From Datnioides undecimradiatus (taxonomy: Eukaryota; Chordata; Actinopteri; Lobotiformes; Datnioididae), in NCBI GenBank assembly GCA_008933995.1, contig WARS01000029.1, forward strand, positions 16,119,131-16,183,130: 64,000 bases of DNA, read 5' to 3'. The position numbers and the translations under genes are program-made. How positions within the stretch are numbered: the stretch's first letter is position 1; every line of letters starts with the position of its first letter. Positions 26,006-39,443 of the stretch are shown here, piece by piece. The notes under the pieces were generated by a model. It worked only from the letters and a program-made list of their open reading frames with translations. It searched no databases and was not told where the DNA came from.

Positions 26006-29000
26006 GCTGCAGTGTCAATCAACAGATGTCTCCAGATGACAACTGTGCACACAAGGCAGCTGTGAACAAAGACGCATGCCTGCATGTGTGCTGAGCAGTA
26101 TATCCAAACAAACAAAGAGAAACACACACACGTAACGCACAACACACACTCACACACACTATCATTGCATTGCAGGCATAACTCCCAGGCCTGGCTGTGT
26201 GCAAGTTTGATCCCTCTCACCGTGTCTGAGAGGCATGTTAATCAGCAAAGGAGGCTGCCAGCTCAGCCATATATGTCTCTATCTTTCTTGCTCTCAGTCC
26301 TTCTGACTCCGTCTCTCTGCTTCTATCTGCATCTATTCTCTCCAATCTGTCTTCGCTCTTGTCAAACCCCGTTTCTCCACCTCTACCTCATTGCATTTAT
26401 CTCACATTCCTTGCCTTCTCCTCCTGTTCTTGCTCGAGCTCTCATCCCATCACAGCAAATCATGTCTTTCTTTTTGCCCTTACATTTTAAGGCATCTCCT
26501 TCCTCCCCCCCCGCGCGGGTTAGACTGATGGGATTTAAGACACTAAAGACTCGATGGTTTATTTAGAAGGGCTCGATGATGATCGCTCACTTTTACCCAC
26601 CAGCCTGACATTTCATTGCCCTCTTCTTTCCCCTCATCCTGTCACCCTCCCATCCCCTTCCATCCCTTCCACTGTGAGGCTTTGGGATCAGTTTGTGCCG
26701 TGTGTTAAAGTGGATTTGGTTATGGTGACTGGGTCGGGGTGGGTGGCTGTGGGATGCTGGATGAGTTTCACAGGACGAGTTTTAAAGAACGAGTTTTGAA
26801 AGCTGAAGGGCAGTGAGAAAGAGGAAGGGAGGATGGTAAGAGGACAGGGGGTTGTGAGGGGAGAGATATAGTAGTTATGTGTGTTCAGAGACGGTTCCTT
26901 AGGAGATTTCCACTCAAGCGCTCAGTTATAAGTCATGAGGTGGGGGAGTGAAGGGAGGTGGCCATCTCGGTGCAGACAGCGATAACAATAGTGAGACAGA
27001 TGATGAGGGAGTAGAGCGGAGGGGGGACAGAAAAGGGGAAATTAAAAGAGAAGGAGAACATGAAGAAGTGTGAGGAGTGCATTCAGTTTGGAGAAAAGAG
27101 CGTGCCCATTCAATGGCTCCATATGTGTAGCGTGCCAGCACAAAAGAGGTCTTTTAGATTTATTAAACAATGGTGCAAGGCCAGGAGACACAAATTAAAA
27201 GAGATGTTGCTTCCTTGACCTGAATAGACCCAGGCAGACGGTCAAAGACGTGTTATGGTTAACAGCTTCCTTTCTTTATTTTACCCCATAAGCGCTCTCG
27301 GGCTCGGCCTCCATCCGTCACATCGCACTTAAAAATAAATGCATTCACATGACACACTTCAGAGATAACATCTCAATGGGGTTTTCTCTGCTCAGTCACC
27401 CAGTAACATCAATTCCTATTTGCATAAAATGGGCTCAAGCCCAAGCCTCTTCACCGGGGCCCACGATTGCAACAATGTCATTTAGTACCTGGCATCTCGT
27501 GGAGCGGATCAAATCAATAAAAGTCATTTCCCTCGGAAGTCAATGGCCCCCGCTCTGGTTGTCAAGTTAATTCAATAAAACCAGAGAGGAAACAAGGAGC
27601 GCAGAGCAATACATTGGTGGGCTCTCGCTTATATGACATGGAAACTAACACAACAGAGGCCGCTCAGGTAAGATATGCAGGACATTCATAGTATTGATTG
27701 CGGCGGCCAAAGTACGATACACGCTCAAGGATATGTGAGGTTGAAAGGCTGTACGGTGGAGCTGTCTTCTCTCTGTGTTACCTGTCAGGAAGTCAGTGGA
27801 GAGGAATGAAGCAGCTCATCTGGGCCTTTTAAATCCCCCATAACAAAAACAAGAATCCAACACACAGCTCCATCAGCCTCCTCTCACACCCACCCCACAT
27901 TAAAACACTGGTGTAGTACACAGGGTCTTTGTGCTTCTTCCACTCCAGCAGATTGGTAGCTACAGACATTATTTTGTTCTCTGAATAACAGGGTAAGTGG
28001 CTCGTTCATTGATTGGTCTATCTCCGGGCTTTTGAGCAACAGCGTATAACACTGTGGAGCCAAACAGACAGGAGACTAACCCCCTGCTGTGGCGGTTGAC
28101 AGAGGGTGCCATTTAAAAACACTGAGTAGAGGACAAACAGCAAGGCGTTGAGGAAAAAACGTCCGGCTTGGTTTCACAAGAATTTGTCCTCCAACACTTT
28201 CATCCTGCTGGAATATCCTAAATAAAGAACTCTGGAGGTTTGATCCTTGTATTAATGCATCGTCTGCTTGGACAAACAATGTGGTTTTTTTTCTTCAAAA
28301 AAGGAATAAAAAAGCAACCACTCCTTCTACTTTATTAGAAAATCCATAAATTACAATCTCCAATTATCCACAATTGTTTTCTTGCTGGACAAAAGATGTC
28401 TCCTACTTTACTTTAAAGTCTGCTCTAAGTTGCACATTAGACCAGGAGAGACATCCAAATTCTGTAAGAAAAGACGTCACACTTCATGCTCATAAGCCCA
28501 GCCTTAAAAATCAGGGTTTCGGTGAGCACAGAGAAACTTTCCACTTTCAGCAGATAAATGTGAAAATGGCCTTCCAGTGTCAAACTCTGCACACAGATCA
28601 TTGGGCACAGTGAAGCTCAAAAAAATCCAACAATAGGAACGAGAAGACAAACATATTTTTGAGCAGAGGGGGACTAAGTTTACTCCAAAAAGATAAGAGG
28701 GTGAATGCTTCAGGGAATTGTTGTCCAATTTTGCATGAAAGGAAAATTCCTCCTTTGGATACTGTTACAGAGTTGTATATCCTCAATCTGTGATACTCAA
28801 TGGGTTCCAGGAGCTGCTCTGTAATGAAGCAATTTGCATGTACCCACTTTCCTTAAAATCAGCTTGGTCTACTTCTGCTGAAGTTCCTACATTTCTGAAC
28901 AGCCCTGAGAGGATGTAAATATGATGCATTCACTATGTGTAGGTGGACACACTGAAAGCTGTAGTACAGGAACAAAGCCCTCGAAAACATACCATGGCCT

Positions 29001-30008
29001 CAGGCTGCACTTCTGTCTGGACCTCAGTGGCTATTGTCAGTGGAGAAACTGCCTCTTTTCACAATGTCCGTCTGCATGTTAGACTCGTATAGAAACTCAA
29101 GTCCCTGCAGTTTGATTGTGATTGACACAAATTCAGTTGGAGACTTGTGTTGTCATTGTTGATTACTGAGGGAAAAAAATGTAGTTGAACTTGGTTTTTA
29201 ATGGCTCCATACTGCCCACTCAGACACATTCTCACACTAGGCGAAAACAAACCCCCCTCTGGGAACTGAATGAATGAAGCCACGGCATCCCATTGTTGCT
29301 TAGTATTAGCTGCATACGCTATATGGAGGTGTAAATGGCTGGTATATCAGATATGTAAGGCATAATGGCAACAAATAATCCACAAATTATTTTAAAGTTA
29401 ATAATGCATGGTTTCATTTTCAGCTGGTTAGTGAACAGCAGGTAGCAGCAGCTGATGTTCTGCTGATCTGTGCTGCACGTCTGTGTTCCTGCCTGAACAT
29501 ACGCTATGAGCTCCATAAGGTGACACTTGACATTTATGTTTTTGTTGGTTGATAATTTGTCTGTTGTAAAATATTTCACTCTGCAGCTAATATCTTAATG
29601 TTTTGCCACACCATCTACCCATGGCCAGTTGTCTGCAGCAATATGAAAAGAAAACCACAGAAGAAACAAATTAGTGTCAGCTGTTCAGTTCAGTTAGGAT
29701 CAATTATTCTGGGTAAAATCTCACAGTACGGTAACACTGTAGTATGCGGTTCTTAATCGTTCCTCATACATTTTCAAACACTACTTTAAAATAAAAAATA
29801 ATGCCCCATGCAGCAGCACCCGAAAGATTTTGGCACACATGAACACTGAGAGCATGTGCAGTACTGTCAAAGCACATGGCAATTAGAAGTGAAGCAATGC
29901 TTCGGGCCTGGATTGATCCTGCAACAACAACCTGCCTGTTTATTGACAGATCTCCGGGGTTTCACTGCTGCACAGACGCCCTGAGGGCACTTTGTTGGGC
30001 CCCAGCTT
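26006..30008. other. Non-coding stretch with possible conserved non-coding DNA
   Basis: More CA-rich DNA lies at about 26120-26160, followed by pyrimidine-rich DNA to about 26680. The segment at about 27280-27580 is non-repetitive, with AT-rich homeobox-like words (tcaatcaat-type and taattc) and a few CpGs. It reads like a conserved non-coding element rather than coding sequence. No exon was recognised. Confidence 0.45.
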
Positions 30009-30028
30009 TCTCTCTCTCTCTCTCTCTC
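30009..30028. repeat. (TC)n microsatellite, about 20 bp
   Basis: A short TC run seen directly; a second TCTCTC block follows at about 30040-30050. Confidence 0.85.
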
Positions 30029-33000
30029 CCTTTCTGTGTGTCTCTCTCTCCCATGCCCCATGTTCTTTGTGACCATGTGAGAAACGGCACCATTCAATAA
30101 TCCCTTGCCAATGTCAGGCTCAGTTTTCCTCTCAACAAACAAGTCCAGCCTCAGAGCACGGAGGCTGTTGTTATTTAATTCTAGGACTGGCATAACAGTT
30201 TGATTAAGACCTATCTTGCCTCTGGAGCTATGGATTTGACTCCCCTTTCAAATCCAATGCAATGTATGAATATAACTTCTTGCATTAATATGATGTGCAA
30301 ATTGCATTTCTGGCTCAAACACAATGCAATATTCAATGTGTATTACAAATACGGGGCACGTTTAAAGGATTATACCCAGCTGGGCAACAAGCAGTCAGAT
30401 GAGCAGACAGTTTACAGCAGTTTAGCCACATAATCTAAATTAAATGTGAATGTGCCTGAGATGGGAATAATAGTCACTAATTTCACAGGAAAACTGTTTT
30501 TGCTTACAACCAAGGCAAATACATTATTTCCAAGTTCTTTTTTTTTTTTTTTGTAAATCTATAAAGTCTGGGTCATAATTTTACTAATCACCTTAGTTTT
30601 CTTTTTAAAAAAAGTTTGGCTGAGAGTTTGTTTAAAACCTGTATAATTGACCCTTTGACCTTAGTTACTGTTGCTATGCCTGAGAGATATGTATGGAATA
30701 ATAACTCTGAAGTAACAGAGAAAAGCAGACAGAAAGGAATACAATATGCATCTGAGAGCTACATTTAACATATATTTTGACAGCAGAGCATTGTGCATGA
30801 ATGATTATTGTAGATAAAGGTATCAGAAATCAAAGAAAAAAATAATCTAATATATGATCTAAATATGTTTTAGCCCATTGCAAGCAAAACTAAACCCACT
30901 TTTTCAGTTGTTTAAAGTATGGAATGACATTTCTCTCTCATGGACTTGTTTCACATCTATTAATTAGTTATGTTTACATGCAGATTTAGTTGGCTTACAC
31001 CTATGAACTAGCTAGTAAATGTTAGATCGCATCAAATAAAGAAATTAAAAGAGTTTTGGTGATCTTTGATGGATTCAGCTGTGACTGAGATCATCATTAC
31101 TGTTTAATCCATATCAGACTTCCTGCTGTAGGACTCCATTTGCACAATGTTTCAGCAATTACCCTTGTTCTGAAAGCTTGAGAGACCTTCCGTGCCTAGT
31201 TACGGTTGCTAGAGTTGGAGTTGGTTCTAGGGCGGGTCTAAATGAAGGACCAATCATTTTTGCATGCTCCTCCTCATTTTTTTATATTAATCCAGAAACA
31301 TTCCCAGATTTTTATTAGTCTCTTCTAAAAAAAATAATAACCAACTTGTATTAAACTGGAATTGAGTGTTTGCTACCAAATAAATGTTAACTCTAGGGCA
31401 GGGATATCACACATGCTTTGCCAACACACCAAATGTGCACTGTAATGAGCAGTGATGAAGCTGTGATGAAGACATTCAGTAGCTCTGTTTACACAGGACT
31501 CAAGTCCCACTTAGCCAAACGCTCTCCATCTGCAGCAAACATGGCCATGGAAACACCACGTACAGCTGAAGGACAGCTGTCAAGCCTGGAAACTCTTATT
31601 GAAAAGGAAGAGGAGAGAATTGATGTCTATCTTTGGGTGAGGATGGGAAAGAAAGGCAAGAAAATGAGAGAGAGCAGACAAAGACAGAAACAAGAAAAAG
31701 AGGTAAGCTCAGAGCAAAAGAGAGAACGCATAAATGAATTTTAGAGTCAGAGTGAGATGACACGGGGAGATAAAAATGAAAATAGAGGGTTAGATTGGAA
31801 CGGCTGGAGACAAATGGAAAGATAGTGGAAAGGCAGCTTCGCCAGCAGTGTGGTAATGCCGTGCTCTCTCGCTGAAACAGTTTGGCTCATGACAAGATAA
31901 GGACAGCCATCACAACCTGAGCCTCCATTCTTACTCATCCCAAATGTTGGCTGAATAACACTCTGCAAACTCTCTTTTTCCCACCACATCCGTTATCAGG
32001 ACCTGCTATTGTTTAAAATCACACACAGAGACTAACTCAGACAAACACAGAGAGACACAAATGATTAGGCGTTACAGTTGCATTAAATGGAATTTAAAGA
32101 GCGTTGCAAAAGGACAGACACAGTTCATCGATTTAGTGCTCCTGAATTAGACCGCTGGCTTTATGAGTCTGAGGACGTAATGGCTGCTTCATTTCTCTTT
32201 CTTATATTGCTGACTTCTAAACCACAGAGGAGAGAGGAGGGAAGACTCAGTCTTAGGCTATATGTCAAAGCCTCTTCGAGCCTGGAAATGGCTGCCCAGT
32301 GTTAATCAGAATGAGTCATGCTGTGGCAAATCAGAGAGATAAAAAGAGTGAAGGCGCAGAGGGACAAAGGGATGAAGAAAGTAGCAACAGAGGTTTTTAA
32401 TAACTATACATTCAGCTATATATATATTCATTAACCTCAACATCCACCCTTTGCTGTGCGCTAATTCATTGTTTTGCTGTGTGTTTCCTCCTCTTTATGC
32501 CTTACTCTCACTGTCCCTCCATCTACAGTCAAGCCTTGCCGTGGCCCTCAATGCCAACGGGCGCTATGGCAACAAGACATTGACTCCTGCAGACTCTCAG
32601 TGAATATGGGAATCAACATGTATGTGTGTGTGTGTGCGTGCACATTTAACATCTCATATTCACAGATTAAGACCCAGTCACATCAGAACATGGCACAATG
32701 ACATGAATCGGCTTGTATATGGCGCTTGTAACTGCACACAGGGACAGTGTGTGTTTTAGCACACACACATGCAGCCAGCAACAGCCCGGCTCCATGTTTG
32801 TTTTTAGTCTGAAGTCAGATTTGATCACTTGGGTTTCTATGAGATCTCATCACCTCCAAAATCATTTAGTCAAAAAGGAAGTGTGTGGTGGCTCATCTTG
32901 ACTGACTGGTCTGGTGTGTGCATTCTTACTATTAAAATATTTAAAATCAGTTAAATCTGCTGTTATGTTTGTGGTCTCCAATGTTTTTATAAATCATAAA

Positions 33001-35449
33001 TCATATGTTTTAAGATTTTAATATCCTGCACTGTGCACCAAGCATCAAAAAGTGATAGGGGCAGCTGTCAACTGACAAACTCGTTAGCTCTTTCACAGTT
33101 TATACGTACGTTGTCTCCTCATGTGAAGATAAACTCCAACTGGTTTCATGAAACTGACCAGGCCCCTTAAATCATCTATTTTTCTTTAGATTATATTTAC
33201 CCACCTTCAACCCAACATTATGATATGACATTAAAGTAAGTAATATTAGGATGCCTTGTTCTTGTATTGGTGCTTGTTTGCCTTATTAATCCATTGAAGA
33301 AAACAGAATATATCAACCTTACTGACTCAAGAAAATAATTTTGTATTCAACACAACAGCTGGTTTATATATCTTTTCTTACATTATAAAAAGGAAAAAGA
33401 AGCACAAAGTCAAAACTTATTGAACTCCTGTATATTCAGCTCTCATCTGTTTTTTTGTTTTTTTCTCCTTACGAACCATCGTCTGGTCAGAGCTGATGTC
33501 AGCCTCAGGCTATGTTTCCCTGTGAATGCATCCTCAAAGTATTGTAGCTGCTAATGATAGCAAACTTCCCACACAAAAGTTGAGAGCTCTCATTATACAT
33601 TAAAACTTATCTGAGAGGATGTGAAAACAAACAGTCTTTCTCTTAAGGCACAAAAAAGCCAAGAGTCAGAGTACATAGATTTTGATTTTTAGTGAGCAGA
33701 GGCTTTGCGCCTCTGAGGACAGTGAAAACACTAAGGGCCAAAATCCATAACCAATCACAAGGAAACAAGGAAGTTAGTCTTTGACTGAAGTTGCTCTTTG
33801 CTGCGATGGCTGGTTGGCTCGCCAAGCTGAGCCTCGGCTTCCCAAAGGGGCCAGGGAGGCTGCCTGATTTATCCTTAAGCCTTGATGAGTGAAGTGCTTT
33901 GAAGGGAGTTTGAGTAATGAGGGTAATGCCATGTAACCTGGCAAGTTGATACTCAAGAGAATGCCAGGAGAGTGGGCCGCTGCCTTGGGGGGAGGCAGAT
34001 AGCAAGGGCAAAGGATGCTCAAAATGCACAAAACATGTGCTTACATGATACCAGTGGTGTTAATATTCAGTTGCTGCTGAACGTGTTGAGCTGACCAGAT
34101 GTTGGGATGCATTTTCTATTAGCTAGTCTTCCTGTAAGTGGGAGGGAGCTGGTTAGCCCAAAAGCACCAGATGCTGTTTATGGTGATCAAAGATAGCAAA
34201 AAAGTAACATGATGAGGAGCCAGGTTGGGCAAAGGGAGGCTCAGATTTACTTTTCCCAGCATCAGCTCTTTTTGATTGGATTCAAACAGAAGCAAGTGAC
34301 AGTGATGAGTAGATCAAGGCATGAAATTGTTTACTATTTAAACTAATACACTTCTATGTGGACAGAAACAAGGGAAAAACACCTGTAAGAACGGAGTGAA
34401 AAGAGCCAAAATATAAATTCAAATTCTAAAAAAAATACCAATACAGGTGCTTTCCAGCTGACATCTTATCACAGTTACAAGGACACTTTGGAGAAGACAC
34501 AGTGATGAGTACAGCAGCTGCAGAGAAAAACATTTTTAGAAATATTTCAAGAGGCAGCTGCGAGCTTTTCATTCCCATAGCTTACTTCACAACATGTTTT
34601 TGTCTGTTGTCAGCAGGTGTCATTGACTGTTATTACAGAATGCAGCTTTTAGATTCAAGATAGCCCCGAGGGAGGTGGAGGGTACAGGGAAGATAACCTT
34701 TTAGCCTGACAATGATTTATAAATCTTTATTTTTACATTACACTAATCTAACAGCAAGCCTACAGGCTTCACACGATAAATTAGTCTAACACATCTTTAC
34801 AACCTGCCCTAGTTGATGTGCACTTGAAAGTCAATTTCAAAAGCAAGTAAAAGTGATTGAACTGGAAATATGGGTGAAAGCTAATTTCCTTTTATGCTTC
34901 ACCTGGATGGAGAGACGGGCTGCAAGTTTTTAATCTGAGAGTGTGTGCTTTGGAGAGAGAGTGTGAGTGTATGTGTATGTGTATGTGTGTTTGTGATGAG
35001 CATGACAGCACCGTCCACCCACTTTTATAAGCCATTTATTGGACAGGAGCCTAGCAGCCTCCTGTGCCTGGTGTAAAAGTGTAATCAGACATGGTGTCAA
35101 TTAACAGCACAGGCAGTCCATCAGAAGGCCTTTGATTGCACGCTTGGCCCGAACTTCGAGGCTGCTGAGAGGGGGGGAACATGTGGGAGGCCATGTGAGA
35201 AGCCCATATGTTCAGAGACAGTAGGTGTGTGGGTGTGTGTGTGTGCGCGTGTGTATGAAATCCCTTGGTTGCATGGGGGCGTCCTAGTGAATGTGCAACA
35301 TCGCCTGAAACAACGGGATTCAAGCCCCAAAAAGCGACTCCTGCTGTGCCGTCAAATCTGAACCTTTTCCTTACAGCTTGTATAAATTAATGGAAAAAAC
35401 GTTGAAAGAGGGTTAAGACCTGCAAATCTCTTCAGGGGGAACAAAAATG
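30029..35449. other. Non-coding stretch; no gene recognised
   Basis: It contains a T15 run at 30538-30552, purine-rich DNA near 31600-31740 and TG-rich tracts at about 34950-34995 and 35222-35256. Several open frames of 60-130 codons occur, the longest on the minus strand at 33643-34029, but none shows a domain, a family signature or consistent splice borders. Confidence 0.5.
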
Positions 35450-35850
35450 AGCCACCAGAACCTCCTGACGGGGGAGACGTGTAGAACAACTGACCGCAGC
35501 GAGAAGCAGAGGGGTGGGAGGCGGGAGGTGAGAAAAGATGAGGAGTAACAGACGGGAGAGAGGAGAAAAGCGTGGGGAGAACGGAGAGAGAACAAAGGAG
35601 AGTCAGGCGAGGGCGGAGAGGGAAAGGGAAAAGAAATTACAAAAAATGGAGGGCGAGAACAGACAGCAGGGTTTTGGCACTCCGGGTGCGCTGGCACCTT
35701 GGCATCGGTCCAGGCACTGGTCTGTGTGGGCAGAGTAACGATTGATGCAGACGGATCGCGAGGCTTTCCCACCGTGCTGCCGATGTCACGTGAAATGTTC
35801 ACACGCCGACGCGCGCACCAGAGTCTCATTGAGCACACATCCCACATTTT
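35450..35850. promoter_or_regulatory. CpG-enriched, purine-rich segment; possible regulatory or first-exon DNA
   Basis: CpG dinucleotides are clearly more frequent here than in the surrounding 10 kb, for example in gatcgcgagg, gccgacgcgcgcacc and gggcggagaggg. The segment also contains a long plus-strand purine tract (about 35510-35650). A minus-strand frame of 144 codons crosses it but is Ser/Pro/Phe-rich, as expected for the complement of a purine tract. Promoter function is only inferred from composition. Confidence 0.25.
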
Positions 35851-36491
35851 CGACTCATCCTGCCACTTTTCAATGCTGTCACATGAACCTCAAAGCAGGA
35901 CAGTTGTTGTGCGTCGGAGGGACTCCTTCCTCCCCTCATCTGTTTTTCTGTCTTTTTCAGTCTTTCTTTCCGTGCATTTTGTTCATCTGTTCTGCCAATC
36001 TCTAACAGGTCTCTATTGATCATCCTATTTCCTCTTTATCTTTAATCAAAAGGCTGGGAAACTCTGTTGTTTAATTGATGAGTCTCTGCGAGAGGCCCAC
36101 TCACTGGCTCCCACAGAACCCGTTCTCATTCATAATTAATAAACTGCTGCTAATTATCCAAGTGCTGCTCCACACCATGCACGTCCTATATACGAAGGCA
36201 GGAAGAGACAGCAGCAGGCGGGGAGAGAGAGACAGAGCAAGAGACAGTGGGGAGGAAAATGGCTGGAATGAGAGGCAGAGTGGAGATGTGGGGATTTGCG
36301 AATGAGGACGGAAAAAAACGGAAAGATTTTGGGTGAGAGGGAGGAGAGGATGAGACCTGTCACCTGTGGCTCCCATCCACATCCAATCTATCCCCATTTC
36401 ATCATCTCTCTCATCTCCATCACTTCACACACTTCCTCTCCCCCTTTTCATCTTCTTATTAAAGTGCTCCAACTTTTATGGGCTCGGGGAA

Positions 36492-36494
<3 letters not shown>
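35851..36494. other. Non-coding stretch with purine-rich tracts
   Basis: It includes purine-rich DNA at about 36200-36355 and pyrimidine-rich DNA at about 36390-36470. No gene was recognised. Confidence 0.5.

Positions 36495-36547
<53 letters not shown>
36495..36547. repeat. (GA)n microsatellite, 53 bp
   Basis: An uninterrupted GA run. It is one of the longest perfect dinucleotide arrays in the window and is likely polymorphic. Its mirror symmetry could form triplex (H-) DNA. Confidence 0.97.
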
Positions 36548-36550
<3 letters not shown>

Positions 36551-39042
36551 GTGGCTGCAAAGACAGGCTGATGATAGTGAGAGAAAATGTGATTGATTTG
36601 AGAAGGAATAATGCATCAGAGGCTTATATATTTATTTATCCACACATGCATATCCACGCCAAAATTTCTCCTCCTCAGTACGAACTTCTGAGATGTTCAG
36701 AAAGTGTTTCAGACCCCGTTGAGGGTTCTTTAAGTTGAGCGAGTGAACTCCTGGCAGAAGGTGGATGGTTTGGGCTCAAATGGATGAAACGGCTGTCTCT
36801 AATATGGGCCCATCTGGAGGTGGATTGACCTGTCTGCCTACCTACCACAGCCTAATGCCGATTGATAAATGGGTGGTGAGGCGTGTTGGCTGTGGCTGAG
36901 GAGAGGCTGCAGGCAAGGAAACTGGGACGGCACATCATGTTCGGATATACAGAACCTGAGTCACTGCTGCTCACTTGTGCTGCGGTTGTGTCTGTAAAGA
37001 GGTGCTAGGGGAAGAGGTAGTTTGGCCTGTGTATGTGTGTGTGCGTGTGTGGATATATTTACATAAAGAAATCTATGGCAAGCTTAAAATCTTGATTGCT
37101 TAGACTCTAGGGCGTTTAAATCAATAAGGTAAACAGAAACAAATGCATGCACTCGCACGCATGGACTGAATAAACTCCAGTGCTCCACTCTATTAATTGG
37201 TCTCTTATGTCTGTTAAACCAACAGATGTATCTATTTATCTAATTTAAGGTGATTCTAATACTCTACTTAGTCTGCCCACATATAAATTATAGGATTTAC
37301 TTGTTTTCCTCCTGCCCATAAAACTCTTTTATAATGCGTAACTCAACTTCAGGATTATTTTAACAAGCTAAAATACATTATTATTAAATTAGATTGTGAG
37401 ATGCTGCAAGAATTTGCACAAAGCTCTCAGCGCCAACTCTTATCCCTTTTTACTATTCACACCAGCCTTTTGTCATACCCCCCCACCATACCCGCACTCG
37501 CCTGCAGCCTTTACTCCATCTCTTCATTTAGCTCATTGCTCCCTTTCTCAGAAAAAAAAAGAAATGTTAGGAGAGGAATGAGCTGATGTGATGGGGATGC
37601 TAGCACACTCAGAAATACTCATCCATATTCATACATCCTCTCTTCAAATCACCCACAAACTATTTTGCTAAAGACAAACAAAGTGTTGTGAGTTGCTCAA
37701 ATCTAAATACATTTTAACAGCTATTTTAATCGACTCCATGGATTTATCTTTTTTATTTTTCCTTTTTTTGCTCACTCTGGCCTACCTGCTAAGCACTCCA
37801 ACTTTCAATTCAGTGACCAAAGATTAAATTACAAACCCTCACAGACACACCTCTCTTTCCCTCTTATCATCTTGGCCCTGTTCCAGCTCTTTCTTTGCCT
37901 TGGGCAGGTTAGACCTCCACTAGCCTTCATATTCCCAAACTTCTCCACCACAGCTTCCTACCTCTCTCTATTTCTGTCTCCTTCACTGCCAAATGTCATT
38001 TGGGCAGACACCCCAACACTACGCCCTGTTATTTTCACTGGCTTACCCAGAATGCAAAGTGTCTTCACCCACACCCCTCAAGTGGCAATGACCTTGGCTT
38101 TCTGAACTGAAATAGAAGGCAGATTTAAAAAAAAAATAAAAAATCACTGACCGACTCCCAGCCCCAACACCCACCCATACAGCCAGCCCCGTCCTCTCAA
38201 ATTACTTTCTAATGGTTTAAATGATGTGTTCCCCTTGAGATCTGTGGCGTACTGGGGCCAGGGTGAAGGGTCCAGCTGACAATTTATGACTCAAGTAAAG
38301 GTCATCTGTGAACCCCCGTGCCTCACTTATGAACTTTCACTTAGCAACAGTAAACACAGCACAACTTGTGCAGCAGTTTTAATCAAATCTGTTCCAACAA
38401 AATTCCTCTCTCACAAGCATGAAGACAACTTTTCGGAGCACTGCCATATACATCAAACAGAGAAAATTATTCGTCTGTTGCAATCTGCAGCCAACAGGCA
38501 GGGCCAGATAAAATGGTATCTCCTATGACATGCTGCATTCCCAACTGACTCATTCGCTGTTTGGCAACAAAATAGAAACATAAAAATGCACAAATCAAAC
38601 CAGCGAGTCCATGAAAAACTCATTTTCTAAACTCTGCTGTAAAAACAGTGCTCTTTCGCTGTGAAATCGAAAGAGCCAAAGTTGGAGTTTACCCTCTTCC
38701 GCTCCATGGGGTGTCGGCAATTGAAGCAGGTGGTATCATTTCATTATGACAGAGCCAATACATTGCAATTATCAGGGGTACAGTGTCTGCACTCCTGCAT
38801 TGGATTACCATAGAGAGGGGTGCTTTCGTTCTGTTTTTCCACACTCTGATGCCAACTTGTGACCTGATGGACTCCCATTCATGTCTGCCTTAATGGCACA
38901 GCTGCAGCAGTGACCCTTAAGGGAGCAGTCAATGAACCTTTCAGCCTGATTTTACTGTATCATTCATTTCACTTTAAGCACAGTAAAAGGGAAATGAGTG
39001 GGCAGGTTAAAGCTATCTACACCAGTGTGAAATTAAAATCAG
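36548..39042. other. Non-coding stretch; nothing recognised
   Basis: It contains a short TG tract near 37030-37055. Otherwise the DNA looks unique, and no exon or known repeat was found. Confidence 0.5.
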
Positions 39043-39443
39043 GTTAGCTTAGCTTAGCACAAAACTGGAAACAGGGGTAAACTGCTACCATAGCCTTAAT
39101 CAGCCAACGGGCATCTCTACAGCTTCCAAATTAACAAGGATCTTATTTAAAACACTGTGCCCCAGAGTTACATGAGACAATGAGCAGGACTATTTCTTAA
39201 CCAGGATCAGTGACTTCCTTGAGTTTGTTTGACAACTTCAGGGTGACAAGAGTCCAGGAAGTCACGGTGCCCACCCAAGAAAAAATAGTCCAACACATTA
39301 AATCCCTGTAAAAATAAATCATGTAACTTCTATACTTTTTTGTGCAAATTAAAGAAATGGGATGTAACATATGAAACAGTGAAATATAGAGGTTGTCAGG
39401 CTTAACATTTCTCCATGTTTACATTCTCTATACTAAGCTAACC
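39043..39443. mobile_element. Foldback (long inverted repeat) MITE of a common fish type
   Basis: The left end reads gttagcttagcttagcac and then aaaactggaaacagggg. The right end is its inverted counterpart (tatactaagctaac, preceded by diverged counterpart text). In the middle, ggactatttcttaacc at about 39188 is matched by gaaaaaatagtcc ending at about 39301, and gtgacttcc at about 39220 is matched by ggaagtcac at about 39258. The whole element is therefore a degraded hairpin about 400 bp long. The TTAGCTTAGC ... ACTGGAAACAGGGG text is found in a very abundant fish repeat, often in UTRs and introns. It has no coding capacity. Confidence 0.75.

Noticed and set aside
31418-31744. 108-codon plus-strand open frame ending in a Lys/Glu/Arg-rich tail
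   Set aside because: The tail comes from a purine-rich tract; the N-terminal part matches nothing I recognise.
32529-32605. Acceptor-like ccctccatctacag followed by a short frame ending in TGA
   Set aside because: Short plausible frames exist in two registers, so neither is specific; no partner exon was found.
33643-34029. 128-codon minus-strand open frame
   Set aside because: Long but without recognisable motif, coding periodicity I could judge, or convincing exon borders.
35413-35847. 144-codon minus-strand open frame
   Set aside because: It is Ser/Pro/Phe-rich, as expected for the complement of a purine tract, with no domain or splice-phase support.
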